Shown one piece after another: positions 54,927 through 64,000 of a stretch of DNA of 64,000 nt. The stretch comes from Erythrobacter fulvus (lineage in GTDB: Bacteria > Pseudomonadota > Alphaproteobacteria > Sphingomonadales > Sphingomonadaceae). Under the pieces are notes generated by a model. The model did not search any database and was not told the origin of the DNA. It saw only the letters and a program-made list of their open reading frames with translations. The stretch spans positions 186,001-250,000 of the forward strand of contig NZ_JAQQXQ010000003.1 of the NCBI RefSeq assembly GCF_028595285.1. Reading direction: 5' to 3'. The position numbers and the translations under genes were made by a program. Each line of letters opens with the position of its first letter. Position 1 is the first letter of the stretch.

Positions 54927-55997
54927 ATGCTCTATCTGCTTGCCGAATGGCTGGGCTTCGAAGGCATCTTCAATCTGGTGCGCTACCAGAGCTTTCGTGC
55001 GGGCGCGACGCTGATGACGGCGCTGCTGATCGGCCTGCTGATCGGGCCGCGTTTCATCAATCTGCTGCGCGTGCGGCAGGGCAAGGGCCAGCCGATCCGC
55101 GAGGACGGGCCGCAAACCCACCTCGCCAAGCGCGGCACGCCGACGATGGGCGGGCTGATGATCCTGACCGCGCTGACGCTGTCGCTGCTGGTATGGATGG
55201 ACCTGTCGAGCCCGTTTGTCTGGGCGTGCCTTGCGGTGACGATCGGTTTCGGTTTCATCGGCTTCCTTGACGATTACGACAAGGTTTCGAAGAACAGCCA
55301 TGCCGGGGTGCCGGGGCGGGTGCGGCTTGCGCTGGAATTCGTGGTCGCCGGCATCGCGTCGTGGCTGATCGTCAGCCAGATCAATACCAATCTCTACCTT
55401 CCATTCCTGTCGGGAGTGAGCATCCCGCTGGGCCCGGCCTATTACGTCTTTGCCGCTTTCGTCATCGTGGGTGCGGGCAATGCGGTGAACCTGACCGACG
55501 GGCTGGACGGGCTAGCGATCATGCCGGTCATCATTGCCAGCGGCACCTTTGCGATCATCGCCTATCTTGCGGGGCGCGCGGATTTCAGCGCCTATCTCGG
55601 TATTCCGCATGTGCCGGGGGCGGGGGAGCTGGCGATTTTCTGCGGCGCGATCATGGGCGCGGGGCTGGCTTTCCTGTGGTTCAATGCGCCGCCGGCTGCG
55701 GTGTTCATGGGCGACACCGGCAGTCTCGCACTCGGCGGCGCGCTGGGCGCGATTGCGGTCGCGTCGCACCACGAAGTCGTGCTGGCGATTGTGGGCGGGC
55801 TGTTCGTGCTCGAGGCGGTCAGCGTAATCGTGCAGGTGTTCTGGTTCAAGCGCACCGGCAAGCGGGTGTTCCGCATGGCGCCGATCCATCACCATTTCGA
55901 ACAGCTTGGCTGGAGCGAGAGCAAGGTCGTGATCCGCTTCTGGATCATCGCCATCGTGCTGGCGCTGATCGGCCTGTCGACGCTGAAGCTGAGGTAG
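54927..55997 (+). CDS. mraY: Phospho-N-acetylmuramoyl-pentapeptide transferase MraY
   Basis: Transfers phospho-MurNAc-pentapeptide to undecaprenyl phosphate, making lipid I. The 356-aa protein has ten spans. Key motifs are [11 protein letters not shown], the FLDDYDKV Asp pair, [13 protein letters not shown] and the C-terminal [10 protein letters not shown] 33-bp gap after murF is the largest in this part of the cluster. Confidence 0.97.
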   Translation: MLYLLAEWLGFEGIFNLVRYQSFRAGATLMTALLIGLLIGPRFINLLRVRQGKGQPIREDGPQTHLAKRGTPTMGGLMILTALTLSLLVWMDLSSPFVWACLAVTIGFGFIGFLDDYDKVSKNSHAGVPGRVRLALEFVVAGIASWLIVSQINTNLYLPFLSGVSIPLGPAYYVFAAFVIVGAGNAVNLTDGLDGLAIMPVIIASGTFAIIAYLAGRADFSAYLGIPHVPGAGELAIFCGAIMGAGLAFLWFNAPPAAVFMGDTGSLALGGALGAIAVASHHEVVLAIVGGLFVLEAVSVIVQVFWFKRTGKRVFRMAPIHHHFEQLGWSESKVVIRFWIIAIVLALIGLSTLKLR

Positions 55998-56008
55998 GGC
56001 GTGCGCGG

Positions 56009-57376
56009 ATGATCACCTCCTCCGCCTTTGCCGGAAAGCGTTATGCGGTTCTGGGGCTCGCCCGATCGGGTGCGGCCGCAGCCGAAGCGTTGCTGGCAAG
56101 CGGGGCGGAAGTGATCGCGTGGGACCGGCAGGACGTCGCCCGCGCGCCCTTCGAAGGGCGCTGCCGGCTGATCGACCCGCTCGAACTTGATCTCACCGGA
56201 TTTGCGGGCGTGGTGGTCTCGCCCGGCGTGCCGTTGAACAGCCATCCGATCGGGCCGCATACCTGGCGATACGGCCTGCCGGTGATCGGCGATATCGAAC
56301 TTTTCGCCAAGGCCCGCGCCAGCCTGCCCGCTACCCGCGTGGTCGGCATCACCGGCACCAACGGCAAATCGACCACCACCGCGCTGACCCACCACATCCT
56401 TTCAGCTGCAGGTGTGCCGAGCGTGATGGGCGGCAATATCGGCGATCCGATCCTCGGGCAGGATCCGCTGCCGGAAGGCGGGGTCTATGTGCTCGAATTG
56501 TCGAGCTTCCAGATCGATCTGACCTTCACGCTCGATTGCGATATTGCTGCGCTGACCAACATCACGCCCGACCATCTTGATCGCTATGCCAGCTTTGCCG
56601 CCTATGCCGCATCGAAAGAGCGGCTGTTCCAGATGCAGGCGAGCGGCACCGCGCTGATCTGTGACGAGGACGAGCCGACCCGCGCCATTGCAGCGAGGCT
56701 GGAGCAGGCAGGCAAGCCGCTGGTGCGGGTGAAGACGGCCGATCTCGCGGCGGCGGGCCTTGCCGATGGTCGCTCGCCCTCGCTCGCCGGGCCGCACAAT
56801 GCCCAGAATGCGGCAGTGGCGGTGGCTATTTGCCGCCAGCTTGGCCTTGGCGATGAACAGATCGCGCGCGGGCTTGCGACCTATCCCGGCCTGCCGCACC
56901 GCATGGAGCGCGTGTGCGATGCGGGCGGGGTGACCTATATCAACGACAGCAAGGCGACCAATGCCGCATCGGCCGCGCCCGCGCTGGCTGCCTTTCCGCC
57001 CGATCCCGCGATCAATGGCGGAGCGCCGCGTATCCGCTGGATTTGCGGCGGCCTGCCGAAAGAGCCCGGCCTTGGTGCCTGCGCCGAACACCTCGGCAAT
57101 ATTGCGGGGGCCTATACCGTGGGCGAGGCAGGGCCGATGTTCGCCGACCTGCTTGAAGCGGCGGGCGTGAAGGTTGAACGCTGCGAGCTTATCAGCGAGG
57201 CGGTGCGCCGCGCGCGCGATGCCGCCCGTGCGGGCGAAGTGGTGCTGCTGTCGCCCGCCTGCGCCAGCTATGATCAGTTCCGCGACTACGAAAAGCGCGG
57301 CACGCACTTCCGCCAGATGGTCGGCGCGATGACCGGCTGCGATACCGGCCACGACGGGCGGAGCATCCTGCCATGA
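56009..57376 (+). CDS. murD: UDP-MurNAc-L-alanine--D-glutamate ligase MurD
   Basis: Adds D-Glu to UDP-MurNAc-L-Ala, 455 aa. N-terminal Rossmann-like domain (YAVLGLARSGAAAAEAL), ATP loop TGTNGKSTTTALTHH, ELSSFQID, and C-terminal YINDSKATNAAS and LLSPACASYDQF motifs are all present. ATG 56009 is selected; longer open frame upstream overlaps mraY. It overlaps ftsW by 4 bp. Confidence 0.96.
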   Translation: MITSSAFAGKRYAVLGLARSGAAAAEALLASGAEVIAWDRQDVARAPFEGRCRLIDPLELDLTGFAGVVVSPGVPLNSHPIGPHTWRYGLPVIGDIELFAKARASLPATRVVGITGTNGKSTTTALTHHILSAAGVPSVMGGNIGDPILGQDPLPEGGVYVLELSSFQIDLTFTLDCDIAALTNITPDHLDRYASFAAYAASKERLFQMQASGTALICDEDEPTRAIAARLEQAGKPLVRVKTADLAAAGLADGRSPSLAGPHNAQNAAVAVAICRQLGLGDEQIARGLATYPGLPHRMERVCDAGGVTYINDSKATNAASAAPALAAFPPDPAINGGAPRIRWICGGLPKEPGLGACAEHLGNIAGAYTVGEAGPMFADLLEAAGVKVERCELISEAVRRARDAARAGEVVLLSPACASYDQFRDYEKRGTHFRQMVGAMTGCDTGHDGRSILP

Positions 57377-58599
57377 ACGGCGCGTGGAACCCTGCGCGTC
57401 CGGCTTCGGCGACCTATCTTCCCCCGGCGACCATGCAGCGTCGCTGGCGCGACAGCATCCGGATCTGGTGGCGCGAGATCGACAAGGTGTTGCTCGGCCT
57501 GATCGTGCTGCTGATGGGCATCGGCGTGCTGGCGGTTGCTGCTGCGTCGCCTGCAAGCGCCGATCAGCTTTCCACGTCGAGGGTGACGCTCGACGAATTC
57601 ATGTTCCTCAAACGTCATGTGGTGTTCCAGATGATGGGCCTGTCGCTGATGGTGGGCCTGTCGTTCCTGTCGCGCGATCAGGCGCGGCGGCTGGGCATTC
57701 TGGTCGGCGCGATCATGCTGGCGCTGCTGTTCGTGGTGCCGATCATCGGCGAGGAAAAGAACGGTGCGCGGCGCTGGATCAATGTCGGCATGTCGTTGCA
57801 GCCGTCGGAGTTTCTGAAGCCCGGTTTCGCAATCATCTGCGCCTGGGTGCTGAGCTGGAAACTGCGGGATTCAAGCCTGCCCGTGATCGCCTTCGTCACC
57901 GGCTTTATGGGCCTGATCGCGGCTCTGTTGATGGCGCAGCCGAACCTTGGCGATGCCATCCTGTTCGGCGGCATCTGGCTGGTGATGGTTCTGCTTGCCG
58001 GCGTAGCGTGGCAGCATATCGCCCTGCTGATCGGCGGCGGCGCGGGGGCGCTGGGGCTGGCCTACATGTTCTACGACAATGCCCGACACCGTATCGACAG
58101 CTTCCTTGGCGGCGGCACGGCGTTCGATCAGGTCGATCTGGCGCACCGCACGCTGACTGCGGGCGGGTGGACCGGCAGCGGGCTGTGGCTGGGTATCCGC
58201 AAGATGAACCTGCCCGAAGCGCACACCGACTACATCTTTTCGGTGATCGGGGAGGAATTCGGGTTGCTGGTGTGCGGTTTCATCGTCGCGCTTTATGCCG
58301 CGATGGTGCTGCGCGCCCTGATCCGCATGACGGGGGAGGACAACCTGTTCGCGCTGCTCGCAGGCGTCGGCCTTGTCACCCAGTTCGGCGGGCAGGCCTT
58401 CATCAACATCCTCGTCAACCTCAAGCTGTTCCCGTCCAAGGGGATGACCTTGCCGCTGATCTCTTACGGTGGTTCTTCGACACTGGCGGTGTGCTTCACG
58501 CTTGGGCTATTGCTGGCAATCACCCGGCGCAATCCGTTCCTCGCCAGCGAGGCGGGCGGCTTGCGCGAGTTGATCGAACGCAAGGAGCCGAGCGCATGA
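57373..58599 (+). CDS. ftsW: Peptidoglycan glycosyltransferase FtsW
   Basis: SEDS-family polymerase that works with FtsI at the septum, 408 aa with about ten membrane segments. Conserved pieces are GARRWINVGMSLQPSEFLKPGF (with the family Glu), NLPEAHTDYIFSVIGEEFG and FPSKGMTLPLISYGGSS. Start overlaps the murD stop, and the stop overlaps murG. Confidence 0.96.
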   Translation: MNGAWNPARPASATYLPPATMQRRWRDSIRIWWREIDKVLLGLIVLLMGIGVLAVAAASPASADQLSTSRVTLDEFMFLKRHVVFQMMGLSLMVGLSFLSRDQARRLGILVGAIMLALLFVVPIIGEEKNGARRWINVGMSLQPSEFLKPGFAIICAWVLSWKLRDSSLPVIAFVTGFMGLIAALLMAQPNLGDAILFGGIWLVMVLLAGVAWQHIALLIGGGAGALGLAYMFYDNARHRIDSFLGGGTAFDQVDLAHRTLTAGGWTGSGLWLGIRKMNLPEAHTDYIFSVIGEEFGLLVCGFIVALYAAMVLRALIRMTGEDNLFALLAGVGLVTQFGGQAFINILVNLKLFPSKGMTLPLISYGGSSTLAVCFTLGLLLAITRRNPFLASEAGGLRELIERKEPSA

Positions 58600-59834
58600 C
58601 CAGTCAGCCCCGCAGCGGCCAGACCAGAACGGGCGCGTCACGCCATTTCGTGCTCGCCGCGGGCGGCACCGGCGGCCACCTTATCCCGGCCTTCGCGCTG
58701 GCGGCCGAGCTGCACGCGCGCGGCCATCATGTTGCCCTGATCACCGACGAGCGCGGGGCCAACATCCCCGGCAAGCCCGATTACCTGACCGCCCATGTCC
58801 TTCCCGCAGGCCGTTTCGGCAAGAATCCGCTTGGCTGGCCCAAGGGGATTGCCGCCGTGCTGGAAGGGCGACGCATGGCGCTGCGGCTGTTCGACGCCTT
58901 CGAGCCATCGGCGATTGTCGGCTTCGGCGGCTATCCCGCTCTGCCCGCACTGCTGGCGGCGACCTCGGCCGGGCTGCCGAGCGTGGTGCACGAACAGAAC
59001 GCGGTGCTCGGGCGGGTCAACCGTCTGCTGGCAGGCCGCGTCGATGCCATCGCGACGTCCTATGCCAGGGTTGACCGGCTCGATCCGAAACACGCGGCAA
59101 AGGTGCACCTAACCGGCAATCCGGTGCGCGCCGAGGTGCTGGCGCTGCGCGAACAGGATTTCCCCGCCTTTACCGAGGAAGGCCTGCTGCGCGTGCTGGT
59201 AACGGGCGGTTCGCAGGGCGCGCGGGTGCTGTCGGAAGTCGTGCCTGATGGCCTTGCCATGCTTCCCCCCGCGCTGCGCCAGCGGTTGCAGGTGACCCAG
59301 CAATGCCGCCCGGAGGATCTTGACGCGGTGCGGCGCCGCTATGCCGAGCATGATATCCCCGCCGAGCTCGGCACCTATTTCGAGGACATGCACGAACGTC
59401 TGGCCGACGCGCACCTGTTCATCGGCCGCGCGGGCGCATCGACAATTGCCGAGCTGACGGCGGTCGGCCGTCCGGCGATCCTTGTCCCGCTGCCGATCGC
59501 CACCGACGATCATCAGGCGGTCAACACCCGCGAGATGGTCAAGGCGGGCGGGGCTCGGATGATCCGGCAGGAGGCGTTCCAGCCCAAGGAACTCGCCAAG
59601 CAGATTCAGGCAATGGCCATGAACCCGTCCAGCCTAGCCAATGCCGCGCATTGCGCGTTTAACTGCGGGCGGCCTGATGCGGCAAAGGACCTTGCCGATC
59701 TGGTTGAAAGCATGAGCGGGATCGATCTGATGGACGTGATCCGCGTGGGCGAGACTGCGCCCGCTGCCAGCGTCGGCGCGCGGCCTTCGACCAGCTCTGC
59801 GCGAGCGGAAGCGAAAGAGCAGGCCGAATCATGA
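58596..59834 (+). CDS. murG: UDP-GlcNAc--lipid I GlcNAc transferase MurG
   Basis: Converts lipid I to lipid II at the cytoplasmic face. The 412-aa protein has the glycine loop [16 protein letters not shown], the [14 protein letters not shown] region and the nucleotide site [24 protein letters not shown]. The C-terminus carries an extra low-complexity tail (about 30 residues). ATG 58596 is chosen; the same frame runs open far upstream through ftsW but is not coding there. Confidence 0.96.
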   Translation: MTSQPRSGQTRTGASRHFVLAAGGTGGHLIPAFALAAELHARGHHVALITDERGANIPGKPDYLTAHVLPAGRFGKNPLGWPKGIAAVLEGRRMALRLFDAFEPSAIVGFGGYPALPALLAATSAGLPSVVHEQNAVLGRVNRLLAGRVDAIATSYARVDRLDPKHAAKVHLTGNPVRAEVLALREQDFPAFTEEGLLRVLVTGGSQGARVLSEVVPDGLAMLPPALRQRLQVTQQCRPEDLDAVRRRYAEHDIPAELGTYFEDMHERLADAHLFIGRAGASTIAELTAVGRPAILVPLPIATDDHQAVNTREMVKAGGARMIRQEAFQPKELAKQIQAMAMNPSSLANAAHCAFNCGRPDAAKDLADLVESMSGIDLMDVIRVGETAPAASVGARPSTSSARAEAKEQAES

Positions 59835-61267
59835 AGGGCGTCGGCACGGACATCGGCATCATCCACTTCGTCGGCATCGGCGGGATCGGCATGTCAGGCA
59901 TCGCCGAGGTGATGCACAATCTCGGCTATCAGGTGCAGGGCAGCGACATCGCCGAAGGGCCGAGTGTCGAGCGGCTGCGCGCGCGCGGCATCACGGTTCA
60001 CATCGGCCACGAACGCGAGAATGTCGAAGGCGTGGCGGTGGTCGTCACCTCCACCGCTGTGCGGCGCACCAATCCCGAAGTTGCCGCCGCGCTTGAAAAC
60101 CGCATTCCCGTGGTACGCCGGGCGGAGATGCTGGCCGAACTGATGCGTCTGAAGTCCACCGTCGCGGTGGCGGGGACCCACGGCAAGACTACGACAACCA
60201 GCATGATCGCAACGTTGCTGGATGCGGGCGGGATCGATCCGACCGTCATCAACGGCGGGATTATCGAACAATACGGCTCCAATGCGCGGCTGGGCGATTC
60301 CGACTGGATGGTGGTCGAAGCGGACGAGAGCGACGGTTCTTTCCTGCGCCTCGACGGCACCATTGCGGTCGTCACCAATATCGATCCCGAACACTTGGAT
60401 CACTACGGCGATTTCGACGGGGTGAAGAAGGCGTTCGTGGAGTTCATCCACAATGTGCCCTTCTACGGTGCAGCGGTGCTGTGTGTGGATCACCCCGAAG
60501 TGCAGGCCGTCATCGGCCAGGTGCGCGATCGCAAGGTTGTGACCTACGGTTTCTCGCTCCAGGCCGATATCTGCGGGGTCAATGTGCGCAGCAGCGCGGG
60601 GGGCAACACATTCGATGTGATCGTGCGCCAGCGCGGGCTGGAAGATCGCCGGATCGAAGGCGTGCATCTGCCGATGCCGGGGCGCCACAACGTCCAGAAT
60701 GCGCTCGCGGCGATTGCGGTGGCGATCGAGATGGGTTGTTCGGACGAGGTGATCCGCACCGGCTTTGCCCGTTTCGGCGGGGTGCGGCGGCGCTTCACCA
60801 AGGTCGGCACTGTCGCTATCGAAGGCGGCGCGGCGACGGTGATCGACGATTATGCCCACCACCCGGTCGAAATCCGCGCTGTGCTGGCTGCGGCGCGCGA
60901 GGCGGTTTCGGGCACCGGCGGGCGGGTAATCGCAGTGGCCCAGCCGCACCGCTATTCGCGCCTCAATGATCTGATGAACGAATTCCAGTCGTGCTTCGAC
61001 GACGCTGATATCGCCTATGTCGCGCCGGTTTATCCGGCGGGTGAGGAGCCGCTGCCGGGGGTCGATCACGCTGCGCTGGTGGCGGGGATGAAGGCGCGCG
61101 GGCACCGCGCCGCGCGCGAGATCGCCGGGGCGGATGCGCTGGCGGACGAACTCGCGGGTGAAGTCGCTGCGGGCGACATGGTGGTGTGCCTCGGTGCGGG
61201 CGACATTACCCGCTGGGCAGCGGGCCTTGCGCCTGCGATCACAGCAAAGCGGGGCGGTGCAGCGTGA
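59831..61267 (+). CDS. murC: UDP-MurNAc--L-alanine ligase MurC
   Basis: First Mur ligase, adding L-Ala to UDP-MurNAc, 478 aa. The N-terminal motif is [17 protein letters not shown], the ATP loop [12 protein letters not shown], and later [10 protein letters not shown] and [14 protein letters not shown] are diagnostic. It overlaps murG and murB by 4 bp each. Confidence 0.97.
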   Translation: MKGVGTDIGIIHFVGIGGIGMSGIAEVMHNLGYQVQGSDIAEGPSVERLRARGITVHIGHERENVEGVAVVVTSTAVRRTNPEVAAALENRIPVVRRAEMLAELMRLKSTVAVAGTHGKTTTTSMIATLLDAGGIDPTVINGGIIEQYGSNARLGDSDWMVVEADESDGSFLRLDGTIAVVTNIDPEHLDHYGDFDGVKKAFVEFIHNVPFYGAAVLCVDHPEVQAVIGQVRDRKVVTYGFSLQADICGVNVRSSAGGNTFDVIVRQRGLEDRRIEGVHLPMPGRHNVQNALAAIAVAIEMGCSDEVIRTGFARFGGVRRRFTKVGTVAIEGGAATVIDDYAHHPVEIRAVLAAAREAVSGTGGRVIAVAQPHRYSRLNDLMNEFQSCFDDADIAYVAPVYPAGEEPLPGVDHAALVAGMKARGHRAAREIAGADALADELAGEVAAGDMVVCLGAGDITRWAAGLAPAITAKRGGAA

Positions 61268-62229
61268 ACCAGCCCGGCGATACGAATATCTACGACGATG
61301 GCAGCGCCCCGACCTGCGCGGTCGAAGGGGCAGTGGCCGCGCCCGTGCCGCTTGAGGGCATTCGCGGCAAGCTGACCTGCAAGGCGCCGCTTGCGCCCTA
61401 CACATGGTTCAAGACCGGAGGGCCGGCCGACTGGCTGTTCGAACCGGCCGACATGGATGATCTCAAGACCTTTCTCGAACGGCTCGGCGGAGAGATCCCG
61501 GTGATGGCGCTCGGCCTCGGCTCGAACATGATCGTGCGCGACGGGGGCGTGCCGGGCGTGGTGGTGCGGCTGGGCAAAACCTTCGCCAAGGTCGAACACA
61601 CAGGCGAGCTGGAGCTGACCTGCGGCGGCGGGGCGAGCGGCATTCTGGTCGCCTCGACCGCGCGTGATCTGGGCATTGCGGGGCTCGAATTCCTGCGCGG
61701 CATTCCCGGCACGGTGGGCGGCTTCGTGCGCATGAACGGCGGCGCCTATGGGCGCGAAGTGGCCGACGTGCTGCTCGATTGCGCGGTGATCCTGCACGAT
61801 GGCAGCTTCATCACGCTGAACTCGGCAGAGCTTGAATATTCCTATCGCCACTCGGCCCTGCCCGAGGGCGCGATCGTCGTTTCGGCCCGGTTCAAAGGCC
61901 GTCCCGGAGATCCCAAGGAAATCGGCGCCGAGATGGATCGCATCGCCGCCGCGCGCGAAGCTTCGCAGCCGCTGCGCACCAAAACCGGTGGATCGACCTT
62001 CAAGAACCCTGAAGGCATGAAGGCATGGCAGCTGGTCGACGAGGCCGGCTGCCGCGGCTTGACGCTCGGCGGCGCGCAGGTGAGCGAGAAGCACACCAAT
62101 TTCCTGATCAACACCGGCACCGCCACCAGCGCCGACATCGAAGGACTGGGCGAGCTGGTGCGCGAGAAAGTCTATCAGCATTCGGGCGTGAGCCTCGAAT
62201 GGGAAATCCAGCGAGTAGGACGTCCGTGA
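61264..62229 (+). CDS. murB: UDP-N-acetylenolpyruvoylglucosamine reductase MurB
   Basis: FAD enzyme reducing UDP-GlcNAc-enolpyruvate to UDP-MurNAc, 321 aa. FAD and substrate motifs: [47 protein letters not shown] and [12 protein letters not shown] with the catalytic Ser. The GTG start at 61264 overlaps the murC stop; the protein has a short acidic leader before the core. Confidence 0.96.
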   Translation: MNQPGDTNIYDDGSAPTCAVEGAVAAPVPLEGIRGKLTCKAPLAPYTWFKTGGPADWLFEPADMDDLKTFLERLGGEIPVMALGLGSNMIVRDGGVPGVVVRLGKTFAKVEHTGELELTCGGGASGILVASTARDLGIAGLEFLRGIPGTVGGFVRMNGGAYGREVADVLLDCAVILHDGSFITLNSAELEYSYRHSALPEGAIVVSARFKGRPGDPKEIGAEMDRIAAAREASQPLRTKTGGSTFKNPEGMKAWQLVDEAGCRGLTLGGAQVSEKHTNFLINTGTATSADIEGLGELVREKVYQHSGVSLEWEIQRVGRP

Positions 62230-63221
62230 GTTTCGATCATCCCCTTCACGTCGCAGTCCTAATGGGCGGCTGGGCGAACGAGCGCGAGGTTTCGCTCTCG
62301 AGCGGGAAGGGCGTGGCCGACGCGCTGGAAAGCAAGGGCCACCGTGTGACCCGGATCGACATGGGGCGCGATGTTGCGCTTCGCCTCGCCGAAGCGAAGC
62401 CCGATGTCGTCTTCAACGCGCTCCACGGCGTCCCGGGCGAGGATGGCTCGGTACAGGGCATGCTTGACCTTATGGGCCTCGCCTATACCCATTCGGGCCT
62501 TGCCACCTCGGTGATCGCGATCGACAAGCAGCTGACCAAGCAGGCGCTGGTTCCCCACGGCATCCCAATGCCCGGCGGGCGGATCGTGACCCGCGAAGAA
62601 CTCTACGAACGCGATCCCCTGCCGCGGCCCTATGTCTTGAAGCCCGTCAACGAGGGCTCCTCGGTCGGCGTCGCGATCGTCACCACCGACAGCAATGTGG
62701 GCAATCCGATCAGCCCCGATGCGCGCGGGCCCTGGCAGGAATTCGCCGAACTGCTCGCCGAACCCTTCATCAAGGGCCGTGAGCTGACGGCGGCAGTGCT
62801 CGACGGCCCCGAAGGCCCGCGCGCGCTGGGCGTCACCGAACTGGTGGTCGCCAACGGTTTCTATGATTACGAGAACAAGTACACTGCCGGGCGAACCGAG
62901 CACATTTTCCCGGCCAAGCTCCCGCCGGAAATCACCGCGCTGTGCGAGCAATATGCGGTCAAGGCGCATCAGGTACTTGGCTGCCACGGCACCAGCCGTA
63001 CCGATTTCCGTTGGGACGAGGAGGCAGGCGAGGACGGGCTGTTCGTGCTGGAAACCAACACCCAGCCCGGCATGACGCCGCTCAGCCTCGTGCCCGAACA
63101 GGCGGCGCATTGCGGCATCCCCTATGCCGATCTGGTAGAGATGCTGGTGGCAGAGGCGCTGCGGGTTCACGCGCACAAACAGGCGAAAGGAGGTTCGCAT
63201 GGCACAGCAGATCAGGCGTAG
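62226..63221 (+). CDS. ddl: D-alanine--D-alanine ligase
   Basis: ATP-grasp enzyme making D-Ala-D-Ala for MurF, 331 aa. N-terminal MGGWANEREVSLSSGKGV, HGVPGEDGSVQGMLD, and the C-terminal metal-binding TRTDFRW and ETNTQPGMTPLSLVPEQA motifs are visible. GTG 62226 overlaps the murB stop. The stop overlaps the ftsQ start by 23 bp. Confidence 0.96.
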   Translation: MSFDHPLHVAVLMGGWANEREVSLSSGKGVADALESKGHRVTRIDMGRDVALRLAEAKPDVVFNALHGVPGEDGSVQGMLDLMGLAYTHSGLATSVIAIDKQLTKQALVPHGIPMPGGRIVTREELYERDPLPRPYVLKPVNEGSSVGVAIVTTDSNVGNPISPDARGPWQEFAELLAEPFIKGRELTAAVLDGPEGPRALGVTELVVANGFYDYENKYTAGRTEHIFPAKLPPEITALCEQYAVKAHQVLGCHGTSRTDFRWDEEAGEDGLFVLETNTQPGMTPLSLVPEQAAHCGIPYADLVEMLVAEALRVHAHKQAKGGSHGTADQA

Positions 63222-64000
63222 CTCCAGCACCGGCGTGCGCCGCGCCGCCAAGGCACAGAGCCGCAGCCTCACCGCGCGCAAGGCTGCGGGACAGGCGAGC
63301 GGGTTCATCGACTGGCTGATGGGGCTGTTCCCCTTCACCGAGGAACAGTGGAGCCGCATCTGGCTCACGCTCATTATCGGCAGCGCGGTGGCGCTGGCGG
63401 TGTTCATCGCCAGCCTCGCGGGCGTTCCCGCCATGGCCGAGGCGCAGGTGGCGCGGATCGCCGCCGATGCCGGGTTCGAGGTGCGCCACGTGCGCGTCAC
63501 CGGTACAAACCGGATGGACGAAAGGCTGGTCTATGCCCGCGTGCTGTCCGAACGCAGCCGCGCCATGCCCGAAGTCGATCTCGCCGCCTTGCGCACCGAG
63601 CTGATGACGCTGCCATGGGTCAAGGATGCGCGCGTTTCGATCCAGCTGCCGCACACGCTTGCCATCGACATTGTCGAACGCACGCCCCACGCGGTGCTGC
63701 AAAAGCCCGATCGGCTGGTGCTGATCGATGCATCGGGCGTCGAACTTGAAACCGTCGCGAAGGACAAGGCCACGGATATGCTGCGCCTGTCCGGTCCGGG
63801 GGCGGGGCAGCAGGCCGCGCCGCTTGAAAAGCTGCTCGCCGCCGCACCCGCGCTCGCGCCGCAGGTCGAGGCGGCGGAATGGGTCGGCAATCGCCGCTGG
63901 AACCTGACTTTCAAGACCGGACAGCTGCTCGCGCTTCCCGAAGGCGAAATCGAAGCCGCGACCGCGCTGGTCAAGTTCGCGCGGCTGGACGGACAGAACC
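63199..64000 (+). CDS. ftsQ: Cell division protein FtsQ (partial, C-terminus beyond window)
   Basis: Bitopic divisome scaffold protein; 267 codons are visible. A basic cytoplasmic N-terminus (RRSSSTGVRRAAKAQSRSLTARKAA) precedes one span (IWLTLIIGSAVALAVFIASLAG). The POTRA domain starts at FEVRHVRVTGTNRMDERLVYARV, followed by the FtsQ domain (LPWVKDARVSIQLPHTLAIDIVERTPHAVLQ). A strong AAAGGAGG lies 5-6 bp before the ATG. ftsA and ftsZ would be expected beyond the edge. Confidence 0.95.
   Translation, partial: MAQQIRRSSSTGVRRAAKAQSRSLTARKAAGQASGFIDWLMGLFPFTEEQWSRIWLTLIIGSAVALAVFIASLAGVPAMAEAQVARIAADAGFEVRHVRVTGTNRMDERLVYARVLSERSRAMPEVDLAALRTELMTLPWVKDARVSIQLPHTLAIDIVERTPHAVLQKPDRLVLIDASGVELETVAKDKATDMLRLSGPGAGQQAAPLEKLLAAAPALAPQVEAAEWVGNRRWNLTFKTGQLLALPEGEIEAATALVKFARLDGQN

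Noticed and set aside
57384-58595. Long open frame continuous with murG running through ftsW
   Set aside because: The murG family sequence starts at the ATG at 58596. Upstream the translation is Arg/Gly/Ala-rich and overlaps ftsW, which has clear SEDS motifs in another frame; high GC keeps alternative frames open.

Overview
The window is a contiguous, gene-dense, GC-rich stretch of alphaproteobacterial chromosome. Gene content and order point to Sphingomonadales, most likely an Erythrobacteraceae member: argS-SPOR-nagZ-scpA-scpB-tatABC, bpt-tamA-tamB, ispH-thrB-rnhA, glnB-glnA, and a full dcw cluster beginning with mraZ. The taxonomic placement is inferred from synteny and protein style; no rRNA is present. 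I see no insertion sequences, CRISPR array, tRNA or rRNA genes.

Layout. 1-1115: start of a Flp/Tad pilus operon on the minus strand (cpaA, then cpaB cut by the window edge). 1182-3557: alpha/beta hydrolase, FAD oxidoreductase and a YegP-like small protein. 3628-6082: ispH-thrB-rnhA (minus). 6178-13502: a lipoprotein, argS, a SPOR protein, nagZ, scpAB and tatABC. 13503-17436: secreted amidohydrolase and 3-hydroxyisobutyrate-dehydrogenase-like pair (minus), then divergent threonine ammonia-lyase. 17636-25042: bpt and the TamA/TamB outer-membrane assembly pair. 25036-26742: GH24 lysozyme facing away from an HTH regulator/membrane protein pair, with an elaborate palindrome between them. 26818-30216: a trypsin-like autotransporter. 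30347-33261: Na+/Ca2+ antiporter-like protein, glnA and glnB; glnB has a recognisable sigma-54 promoter. 33479-38039: argC, an SH3 protein, an M17 aminopeptidase, a DUF3298-like lipoprotein whose start overlaps a parS-like palindrome, and map. 38059-43438: ccmAB with an unknown membrane protein, a pterin dehydratase, an SDR and an S9 peptidase. 43624-47832: a lipoprotein, an AlkA-type glycosylase, a ferredoxin, cysK and two small envelope proteins. 48230-64000: mraZ-rsmH-ftsL-ftsI-murE-murF-mraY-murD-ftsW-murG-murC-murB-ddl-ftsQ, cut in ftsQ.

How the genes work together. The right quarter makes and assembles peptidoglycan precursors and the divisome; nagZ and possibly the lysozyme act on the same wall. 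TatABC, TamAB, CcmAB and the autotransporter are envelope export functions. GlnB/GlnA is the nitrogen-control core. Most of the window is ordinary housekeeping sequence. The least ordinary parts are the lysozyme/HTH/membrane-protein locus with its triple half-site operator and a regulator gene lacking a normal start codon, the parS-like site in a coding region, the sigma-54 glnB promoter, and the 10-bp-phased GGGAAA arrays upstream of mraZ.
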